Positions 1 to 5,303 of a DNA stretch of 7,994 nucleotides are shown here, in pieces. A model generated the notes under the pieces. The model was given only the letters and a program-made list of their open reading frames with translations. It had not been told where the DNA came from and did not search any database. Within the stretch, counting starts at the first letter, position 1. Each line of letters starts with the position of its first letter. Source of the DNA: Opitutia bacterium (GTDB lineage: Bacteria > Verrucomicrobiota > Verrucomicrobiia > Opitutales > JANYDI01); the NCBI GenBank assembly GCA_025363695.1, contig JANYDI010000109.1, forward strand, positions 1 through 7,994. Direction: 5' to 3'. The translations under genes and the position numbers were made by a program.

Positions 1-43
1 CTAAGCGTGATGGAAGAAAGCATAGGGCAGAAAGCATAGCATA

Positions 44-169
44 GGGCTAAGGGGCGCAAGCGCCCCTTAGGATCCCCTTTCCGATAGCGATTTATTAAAA
101 TACTACGTATTTTAAGTAAATCGCTATCGGGAAGCCTATACTAAGCCCCCCACAGATCGCGAAGCGATC
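44..169 (+). repeat. Family 1 three-hairpin element, copy A
   Basis: This is a complete copy of a structured intergenic repeat. Hairpin 1 is a perfect 10-bp stem (47-56 with 61-70, arm CTAAGGGGCG) closed by the loop CAAG. A linker GATCCCCTTT follows. Hairpin 2 has 14-bp outer arms (81-94 with 117-130), a one-base bulge at 116, a 9-bp inner stem (95-103 with 107-115) and a 3-nt loop. After a linker containing TATACTAAG comes hairpin 3, GATCGC (155-160), loop GAA, GCGATC (164-169). The layout recurs at 2445-2575 on the other strand and in part at the right window edge. It lies downstream of the LRR1 stop codon. No run of T follows any stem in the direction of transcription, so it is not a textbook terminator. 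It could be a REP-like mobile element or a structured RNA. Confidence 0.85.
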
Positions 170-171
170 CG

Positions 172-233
172 GGTGTATCTTATGGCTTGCTTCGAGCTGG
201 TTTGAGGAGGGCATTGGTAGCTCCTTTTAACGC
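172..233. other. Short spacer between LRR1 and copy A
   Basis: These bases separate the LRR1 stop codon from hairpin 3 of the family 1 repeat. I see no open reading frame, no strong stem and no T-tract, and so no clear terminator for LRR1. Confidence 0.4.
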
Positions 234-1853
234 TCAACGCCTGGACCTATGTATCTGAACATCCGGATAGTCTTGCTTGAGCGCTTTTGCGGCCTCGTCG
301 GTTATGTGCCTGCAGTGGTACAAAATGAGGTTGTCCAAACCCACATATTTCAGCAACTTCCTTAGGCCCGCTTCGGTCACGAATGTATGAGACAAATCAA
401 GGTTCTTCAACCCTGTCAACCCCGTCAAAAACTCTAGTCCTTCGTCGCTCACAGAGGTGCAACCACCCAAATTGAGATACTGCAACGCGGTCAAGCCCGC
501 CAAGGCCTCTAGTCCTGCGTTGCTCACCTGGGGGCAGTCATTCAAACTGAGGGTCTTCAATTGCCTTAATTCCGCCAGGTATCCTAGGCCCGCATCCGTC
601 ACTTGCCTGCAGTGGCTTAAATCAAGACGCTGCAACGCGGTCAAGCCCGCCAAGGCCTGTAGCCCAGCATCGGTCACTTGGTTGCAACCATCCAGGTCGA
701 GGCGCTGCAAAGCGGTCAAACCCGTCAGCATCCCTAGCACGGCGTCGCTCACTCCGCTGCAACCTTCCAAATCGAGCTGCTTTAAGGCGGTAAAGTTTGC
801 CAGGACCCCTAGCCCTGCTTCGGTCACTTGGTTGCAACAACCTAGATCAATATGCTGCAATGGCGCTAAGACGTTCAGGGTGGATAGGCCTTCATCGGTC
901 AGCTGGTAGCAACCACACAGGCTGAGGTACTGCAACTGCGTTAAGCCGTTGAGGGTAGATAGACCTTCATCGGTCAGTTGCCGGCAACCATGCAGGCTGA
1001 AATGTTGCAACTGGGTTAATTTGGGTATCAGAGCCGCTAGGTCTTTGTTGCTCATTGAGGTGCAGTAGCCTAGATCGAGGTGCTGCAAAGCGGGCATACT
1101 GGCCAGGACTTTCAGCCCTTCATCGGTCATCGAGGTGGAGGATACATTGAGGTGGCGCAAATCCTTTAATCCACTCAGCTGCGTTAACCCTTGTTTGCCT
1201 ACGTAATCGCAGCTGTTTAGCCGGAGTTGCTGCAAAGCGGTCATGCTCCCCACAAGCTCTAGCTCTGCGTTGCCCACTTGCTGGCAGCCAGTCAGACTTA
1301 GGTACGTCAAGCTTCTTGGCAAAAGCGCCAGCCCCCTATGGGTTATTTTTTGATTATGAGATAAATCAAAATGCTCTAGCTGCGTTAATCCAGGCGCCAG
1401 GACCTCTAGATCAGCATCCGTTACTTGATAGCCAAAGAAGTCATTAGTCAAACATAGTGATTTTACGCGTGTTGCTTTTACTTCAAACGACATGGGCCTT
1501 CCACGTTCATGCTTAAAGTCAAATATCAAGTCCACCGGCCCACCCAAGTTGAGATGACCACACGGCTCAAAAACGACCCTGAGCCCTTCGAAGTTACGTA
1601 AAATCACCTTTTTTAACGCAGGCCTTAATGCGCACAGATTTTTATTTACGAGGGATAAACTTACTTTATCGGACACCTCCGTGAGGTATTCATAAATCAT
1701 CCCTATGACTTCCGGAGGCAGCTGCTCCAAGGAAAGACCCGTGGCCTCAGGCAACGAAGGCACAAGCTGCCCTGCTTCCTCAAGGTCGTCCATGGCAACG
1801 GCACAAGGAACTAGGTAAAATAGCGTAAGCAAGTAAACGATTTTTCTTATCAT
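234..1853 (-). CDS. Secreted or exported F-box and leucine-rich repeat protein (LRR1)
   Basis: The 539-residue product begins with a likely Sec signal peptide: a basic start (MIRK), a hydrophobic core at residues 5-18 and an AVA cleavage site near residue 20. Residues 42-83 match an F-box (LPPEVIGMIYEYL, then SLSLVNKNL), the eukaryotic motif that binds Skp1 in SCF ubiquitin ligases. From about residue 130 to 534 there are 16 LRRs, mostly exactly 25 residues, of the cysteine-containing AMN1/FBXL type (pattern LQxLxLxGCxxVTDxGLxxL). By analogy with bacterial F-box effectors, it may recruit a host target through the LRRs to the host ubiquitin machinery; this is inference. A Sec signal is odd for a protein expected in host cytosol. 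The ATG at 1853 is chosen because it gives the full signal peptide; no Shine-Dalgarno is present. Codons repeat with a 75-bp period. LRR2 is a paralogue. Confidence 0.9.
   Translation of the reverse strand: MIRKIVYLLTLFYLVPCAVAMDDLEEAGQLVPSLPEATGLSLEQLPPEVIGMIYEYLTEVSDKVSLSLVNKNLCALRPALKKVILRNFEGLRVVFEPCGHLNLGGPVDLIFDFKHERGRPMSFEVKATRVKSLCLTNDFFGYQVTDADLEVLAPGLTQLEHFDLSHNQKITHRGLALLPRSLTYLSLTGCQQVGNAELELVGSMTALQQLRLNSCDYVGKQGLTQLSGLKDLRHLNVSSTSMTDEGLKVLASMPALQHLDLGYCTSMSNKDLAALIPKLTQLQHFSLHGCRQLTDEGLSTLNGLTQLQYLSLCGCYQLTDEGLSTLNVLAPLQHIDLGCCNQVTEAGLGVLANFTALKQLDLEGCSGVSDAVLGMLTGLTALQRLDLDGCNQVTDAGLQALAGLTALQRLDLSHCRQVTDAGLGYLAELRQLKTLSLNDCPQVSNAGLEALAGLTALQYLNLGGCTSVSDEGLEFLTGLTGLKNLDLSHTFVTEAGLRKLLKYVGLDNLILYHCRHITDEAAKALKQDYPDVQIHRSRR
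252..1466 (-). repeat. 75-bp-period coding repeat (16 LRR units)
   Basis: The LRR-coding part of LRR1 is a tandem array with a period of 75 bp (25 codons). Most units are diverged, but some are close at DNA level: 28 bases are identical at 481-508 and 631-658, exactly two units apart, and adjacent units near 885-915 and 955-985 share most of the LTDEGLSTLN codons. This suggests growth by unit duplication or gene conversion in the 3' half of the gene. Because the period is a multiple of three, long antisense frames stay open over the array; these are not genes. Confidence 0.8.
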
Positions 1854-1888
1854 GAGTTTTACTACATAATAAGCAAAACTCTTGTCAA
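1854..1888 (-). promoter_or_regulatory. Possible promoter/operator of LRR1
   Basis: On the minus strand TTGACA (1888-1883) matches a -35 box. Directly after it, GAGTTTT and AAAACTC (1881-1875 and 1860-1854) form a 7-bp inverted repeat with a 14-nt centre, ending one base before the start codon. The possible -10 boxes, TATGTA or TATTAT, stand only 14 or 11 bases from TTGACA, which is too close for a standard sigma-70 promoter. The inverted repeat could be an operator or a hairpin in the leader. Confidence 0.25.
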
Positions 1889-1937
1889 TCTTTTTTGATG
1901 AGTGGGGAAAGGAAATGTAGGACGTGTGATCAATTAA

Positions 1938-2030
1938 GTTAATTTTGATGACATTTTTCCTTAACTTGTTGATTTAAAACGCATTATGATCGCCCTGAAG
2001 GGGCGAAGGATGATAGCCCTGGGCTAGGGT
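1938..2030 (+). repeat. Decayed tandem half-copy of the family 2 repeat
   Basis: GTTAATTTTGATG at 1938 and the bases to 1962 recur with few changes at 2031-2056 (about 22 of 26 aligned positions). Each copy is followed by AAAACGCA(T/C)TATG (1976 and 2103) and then by a GGCC/CGCC-TGAAGGG hairpin. The first unit thus looks like a partial tandem duplicate of the left side of the palindrome at 2103-2328. Its own hairpins, CGCCCTGAAGGGGCG (1991-2005) and TAGCCCTGGGCTA (2014-2026), are intact but differ from the complete copy. Confidence 0.6.
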
Positions 2031-2102
2031 GTTAATTCTGATGCTATTTTTGCCTTTTAAAATCACATCAAAATGATCGTATTGTATTTTTTATATAACA
2101 AC

Positions 2103-2328
2103 AAAACGCACTATGGGAGGCCTGAAGGGCCGGCAGATACGTAGCCCAGGGCGTAAGCCCTGGGTTTGCGGGTGAAAAAAGATTTTGAGCCCTACAGGGG
2201 CGACACTCGTATTCACGTTCTGAGTGCCGCCCTTACAGGGCTCCGGTTTATTTTCCATGCCAAAACCCAGGGCTTACGCCCTGGGCTACATATCTGCCGG
2301 CCCTTCAGGCCTCCTTAAGTGTGGTTTT
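2103..2328 (+). repeat. Family 2 long palindromic element, copy 1
   Basis: The outer arms 2116-2167 and 2263-2314 are inverted repeats identical at 51 of 52 positions. Each arm holds two small hairpins, GGCCTGAAGGGCC and CCCAGGGCGTAAGCCCTGGG (8-bp stem, GTAA loop). Inside lie imperfect inner arms, 2187-2208 and 2222-2243, matching at about 18 of 22 positions. The differences between the inner arms are kept in the second copy, so the centre has a direction. The whole could form a roughly 200-nt hairpin or cruciform. It has no reading frame of interest and no transposase. Confidence 0.85.
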
Positions 2329-2362
2329 GTTAGTTAATCAAGTAGGATTGATTACACGTCCT

Positions 2363-2444
2363 GATTGCTGGGATTTATAATTTTTGGCTTCAAATAGGGT
2401 TATACAAGAGCTCCATTAATCGAGAATAGCTAAACTACCTAGCC
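2363..2444. other. Spacer between the two repeat families
   Basis: This AT-rich stretch separates block 1 from family 1 copy B. I see no gene, no strong stem and no convincing promoter in it. Confidence 0.4.
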
Positions 2445-2575
2445 GATTCCGAAGGAATCTGTGGAGGCCTTAGTATATTCTACCAGGGTGCGATTTTATC
2501 GAAATACACAGTATTTCGTAAAATCGCACCCTGTAGGGGATCCTAAGGGGCGCAAGCGCCCCTTGGCCCTTTCAC
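2445..2575 (-). repeat. Family 1 three-hairpin element, copy B
   Basis: This copy runs opposite to copy A, in the same direction as the genes, beginning 30 nt after the dipeptidase stop codon. Hairpin 1 pairs 2543-2552 with 2557-2566 (one G-T pair, loop CTTG in element orientation). Hairpin 2 pairs 2484-2498 with 2519-2533 (15 bp), then 2500-2507 with 2511-2518 (8 bp), with a one-base bulge at 2499, the same place as in copy A. Hairpin 3 is GATTCC (2445-2450) with GGAATC (2454-2459). The linkers GGATCCCC and TATACTAAG are conserved, while the stem sequences of hairpins 2 and 3 differ and stay paired. It may serve as a 3' end structure for the LRR2-dipeptidase transcript, but no T-tract is seen. 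Confidence 0.85.
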
Positions 2576-2604
2576 TTTTCAACGCCCCAACCCCCAATGC
2601 CCCC

Positions 2605-3984
2605 TCAAACCCTCCCTAATCGCGTAAACAACTCCCTATACATCGCAATACCGCGTTGCATGACGGCCAGGGAGTAGCTTTCGTTGGGGCCGTGCATGTT
2701 GTCTTGCGGGAGGGCCAGGCCGATCATGACGGCATCCAGACCGGTGCTGGCCTGGATGGCGGCAATGATGGGGATGCTACCGCCTTCGGGCAGGAAGCAA
2801 GGAGCCCTACCAAAGTTGTTGCTAATGGCGTCATCGGCAAAGGCGAAAGCCTTGGCAAGCACGGAGGTATCCGTGTTTCCAGGTGTTTTATGCGGCGGAC
2901 ACACGCGATACGCCGGCGCGCTTTGGCCCAGGGTAACACTGCAATGGACGCCCTTGGGACAACGGGCTTTTAGAGCGGCAGCGACGGCTTGCTGGATACT
3001 TGCTGGGTCTTGGTCGGGTACGACACGGCAGGTGATCTTGGCCTGAGCCTGGGCTGGGATGATCGTCTTAGACCCAGGCCCTTGATAGCCTCCGCCTAGA
3101 CCGTTAAACTCAAGGGTTGGGCCAAAGCGCAGGGCTTCTTGGGCACTCCTAAAGGGCTCAAAACACGGTGCTAAAGAGGATACACCGGCAGCCTGCTGCA
3201 ACTGGGTATCGGTCATCGGGTAACGCGCTAATTCTTGGCGTTCCCAATCTTGGGGCGCACGCACGGCCTCATAAAAGCCCTCAAGCGCAACACGGCCCTG
3301 AGCATCGTGCAAAGAGGCTCCCACGGCCATCAACGCATGGAGGGGATTGACCACAGCACCTCCGTAAAAGCCTGAATGGACATCCTGAGCCGGTCCTTGG
3401 AACAGGCATTCCAGCGCCACAAGCCCACGCAAGCCCGTAGCAATGGCGATTTGGTCCTCGGAGGGGCTCACCGTATCGGACAAAATAACGCAGTGCGCCT
3501 CGGCGAGCTGCTGAGCATGCGTTTTCAAAAAACCCTCAAAGCTCGGGCTGCCGATTTCCTCTTCCCCCTCAACAATCACCGTAAGGTTGAGCGCCAGCTT
3601 CCCAGCTTTTAGAGCGCTCATGAGCCCCGCCAGCATGGTAATAAAGGGGCCCTTTTGGTCTGTGGTACCCCGTCCATAAAGACGTCCTGAGCGGACTTCA
3701 GGTTCAAAGGGGTCGCTGAGCCAAAGCGCCAAAGGGTCCACAGGTTGCACATCATAGTGGCCATAAGCCAGCACATGAGGCCAGCTGGGGTTACCCAAGC
3801 GTTGCGCCATCACGATAGCATTTAGGGGCGTTGGCACCAGCTCTACCACCAGGCCAGCGTCTTGCAAGAGCGTCGCCACATAATCCCGAGCCGCTGCAAG
3901 CCCCTGCTTGTACAGCGGATCTGCCGATACGCTCGCGCAACGTACGTAGGCCTTAAGGCATTCTAGAGCTGTTTTTGTATCCAT
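2605..3984 (-). CDS. M20-family metallopeptidase (dipeptidase, carnosinase-like)
   Basis: The 459-residue product is a zinc peptidase that probably cleaves dipeptides or short peptides in the cytoplasm. Expected M20 residues are present: His76 and Asp78 in YGHYDVQ, bridging Asp109 in GRGTTDQKG, the general base Glu142 and ligand Glu143 in EGEEEIGS, Asp170 in ILSDT, and His431 in MHGPNE. His203 in DVHSGFYGG fits the dimerisation-domain histidine that completes the active site across the dimer. Length is normal for M20 dipeptidases, and there is no signal peptide. The substrate cannot be told from sequence. The ATG at 3984 lies 11 nt after the LRR2 stop codon with no visible promoter between, so it is probably co-transcribed with LRR2. 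The region before the start (CAGGCTATT) offers at best a weak ribosome binding site. The gene is more GC-rich than the LRR genes. Confidence 0.93.
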   Translation of the reverse strand: MDTKTALECLKAYVRCASVSADPLYKQGLAAARDYVATLLQDAGLVVELVPTPLNAIVMAQRLGNPSWPHVLAYGHYDVQPVDPLALWLSDPFEPEVRSGRLYGRGTTDQKGPFITMLAGLMSALKAGKLALNLTVIVEGEEEIGSPSFEGFLKTHAQQLAEAHCVILSDTVSPSEDQIAIATGLRGLVALECLFQGPAQDVHSGFYGGAVVNPLHALMAVGASLHDAQGRVALEGFYEAVRAPQDWERQELARYPMTDTQLQQAAGVSSLAPCFEPFRSAQEALRFGPTLEFNGLGGGYQGPGSKTIIPAQAQAKITCRVVPDQDPASIQQAVAAALKARCPKGVHCSVTLGQSAPAYRVCPPHKTPGNTDTSVLAKAFAFADDAISNNFGRAPCFLPEGGSIPIIAAIQASTGLDAVMIGLALPQDNMHGPNESYSLAVMQRGIAMYRELFTRLGRV

Positions 3985-3995
3985 AATAGCCTGTT

Positions 3996-4934
3996 TTAAC
4001 CGGCGAGGTCGGCTTGTGTCAAGGCCTTTAAGCTAGCCTCAAGGGTTTTGGCCCAGGACAACCCACAGTACTGCAAGTGGACTAAGCGAGCCCTCAGCGC
4101 TTCTAGCCCTTCGAAGGTTATCTGAGTACAGCTCACGTCCAGATGGTGTAATTCTTTTAATTCAACCAAGTGACCCAAGGCTAGGTCGGTCACCTGCTTG
4201 CAATGCGTCAACTCAAGGTGCTGCAATGCCGTTAAGACCGCCAAGGTCGCTAGCCCAATGTCCGTTATCCGCCTGCACCGATTCAACTCAAGGTGCTGCA
4301 GCTGGGTTAACTTTGCCACAGTCGCTAGCCCTACGTCGCTCACTTGGCTGCAGCCATTCAAGACGAGGTGCTTTAAGCTCTTTGGCAAACATGCGAGTCC
4401 ATTTTTGGTTACCTTTTGATTGCCTGTTAGATCTGCGGATTCCAGCTGTGTCCATCCTGCTAGCAAGGCTGCTAAGTCCTCATCCGTCCATGGGTAGTCC
4501 GTGAACTCCCTGGCCAAGCAAAGGGTTTTCACCTGGGTTTTTTGAACCTTGGGAAGCTGGATATCCTTAGGCTTTTCTTTAAACTTTACTACCAAATCTA
4601 TCGATGCATTAACGTTGAGATAACCCGAATGCTCAAAAACCACTCTGAGTCCTTCGAGGTTGTGTAACAGTACCTTTTTAAAAGCAGGCCTTAAGGCGCA
4701 CAGGTGTTTACTTGCAAGCGATAAGTTTATCTTATCGGATAACTCAGTAAGATAACCATAAATCATCCCTATGATCTCTGCAGGCAGTTGCTCCAAGGGA
4801 GCGCCCGCATCGCTTGCGTTGTGCTCGGGAAATGCAGCAACAAGCGGCCCTGCTTCCTCAAGCTCATCCGTCGCTAGGGCACAGGTAGCTAGACAAAAGG
4901 TCGTAAATAAATAAAGCGTTTTTCTTAGAGTCAT
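3996..4934 (-). CDS. Short F-box and leucine-rich repeat protein (LRR2)
   Basis: The 312-residue product is a paralogue of LRR1. It has a likely Sec signal peptide (basic MTLRK, hydrophobic core, ALA cleavage site near residue 21), an acidic stretch (TDELEEAG), an F-box at residues 47-78 (LPAEIIGMIYGYL, SLASKHL) and about seven LRRs from residue 135 to 305. Over LRR1 residues 42-103, 45 of 62 aligned residues are identical by hand alignment. It lacks the roughly nine C-terminal LRRs of LRR1, and its last unit (LQYCGLSWAKTLEASLKAL) departs from the consensus, so it may be a shortened copy or one that never expanded. A host-directed role through Skp1-type ubiquitin ligases is inferred from the domains only. 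The dipeptidase gene follows after 11 nt. The repeat block upstream begins only 8 nt from the start codon, and no Shine-Dalgarno is visible. Confidence 0.9.
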   Translation of the reverse strand: MTLRKTLYLFTTFCLATCALATDELEEAGPLVAAFPEHNASDAGAPLEQLPAEIIGMIYGYLTELSDKINLSLASKHLCALRPAFKKVLLHNLEGLRVVFEHSGYLNVNASIDLVVKFKEKPKDIQLPKVQKTQVKTLCLAREFTDYPWTDEDLAALLAGWTQLESADLTGNQKVTKNGLACLPKSLKHLVLNGCSQVSDVGLATVAKLTQLQHLELNRCRRITDIGLATLAVLTALQHLELTHCKQVTDLALGHLVELKELHHLDVSCTQITFEGLEALRARLVHLQYCGLSWAKTLEASLKALTQADLAG

Positions 4935-4942
4935 GGTGGTTT

Positions 4943-5296
4943 AAGGCGTGTCATCATTTTAGCCTAATCTAGGGCGTTCATTTAAACCACACTTAAGGAG
5001 GCCTGAAGGGCCGGCAGATGGATAGCCCAGGGCGTAAGCCCTGGGTTTAGTATAGAAAATAAACCAGAGCCCTGTAAGGGCGGCACACAAGAAAATTTCA
5101 GAAAGTGTGAGTGTCGCCCCTGTAGGGCTCAAAATCTTTTTTTCACCTGTAAACCCAGGGCTTACGCCCTGGGCTACGATCTGCCGGCCTTTCAGGCCTC
5201 CTTAAGTGTGGACTGATTGTTAAGGAGTTGTTAATCAAGTACTTAAGTCACTTTCAAGGCTAGAGGGACGCTCAAGCTTAATTGATGACACGTCCT
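4943..5296. mobile_element. MITE-like block 2 between AsmA-like gene and LRR2
   Basis: The right end, CTTAATTGATGACACGTCCT (5277-5296), is a near copy of the inverted left end of block 1. The left end, AAGGCGTGTCATCA (4943-4956), is a diverged inverted counterpart (about 16 of 20 over 4943-4962). The block fills almost all the space between the AsmA-like stop codon and the LRR2 start codon, so any LRR2 promoter should lie inside it; a weak -10-like TAAAAT sits at 4961-4956. GTTAATCAAGTA (5230-5241) also occurs in block 1 at 2333-2344. No target-site duplication is certain. Confidence 0.5.
4987..5211 (-). repeat. Family 2 long palindromic element, copy 2
   Basis: The outer arms 4987-5049 and 5150-5211 are inverted repeats over about 62 positions with one short indel and few mismatches; they begin with CCACACTTAAGGAGG and contain the CCCAGGGCGTAAGCCCTGGG hairpin. 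The inner arms are 5067-5088 and 5109-5130. The centre is reversed relative to copy 1: the run GATTTTGAGCCC, left of centre in copy 1, appears here on the other strand, right of centre. The element can form one long hairpin or several small ones. Confidence 0.85.
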
Positions 5297-5303
5297 AAGA
5301 CTG

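Larger units (their letters stand above)
1919..2362. mobile_element. MITE-like block 1 with inverted ends
   Basis: This AT-rich block starts with AGGACGTGTGATCAAT (1919-1934) and ends with ATTGATTACACGTCCT (2347-2362), inverted copies with one mismatch in 16. It has no coding capacity. Inside it are a decayed half-copy (1938-2030) and a complete GC-rich palindromic core (2103-2328). A similar block lies at 4943-5296, and both stand upstream of an F-box/LRR gene. I could not find a clear target-site duplication, so the exact ends and the mobile nature are inferred. Confidence 0.55.

Noticed and set aside
457..909. 150-codon plus-strand frame within LRR1
   Set aside because: It is antisense to the LRR array; the 75-bp period keeps other frames open. 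Its translation is rich in Ser, Cys, Arg and Pro and fits no family.
1790..1853. Lipobox in LRR1 (LVPC) or LRR2 (LATC)
   Set aside because: Pro or Thr directly before the Cys is unsuitable for lipoprotein processing, while AVA and ALA three residues later are good signal peptidase I sites.
1919..2362. CRISPR array
   Set aside because: The repeats are inverted, few and not evenly spaced, and no cas gene is present.
2481..2566. Intrinsic terminator after the dipeptidase
   Set aside because: The stems are strong, but no T-run follows them on the minus strand. The same structure also occurs upstream of a gene and in the opposite orientation, so it is better described as a repeat.
2656..3612. 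Several plus-strand frames opposite the dipeptidase
   Set aside because: They overlap a gene with complete catalytic motifs and show no domain, no ribosome site and low-complexity composition.
4943..5300. TAA target-site duplication around block 2
   Set aside because: Three bases flanking an uncertain boundary are expected by chance in AT-rich DNA, and block 1 does not show it.
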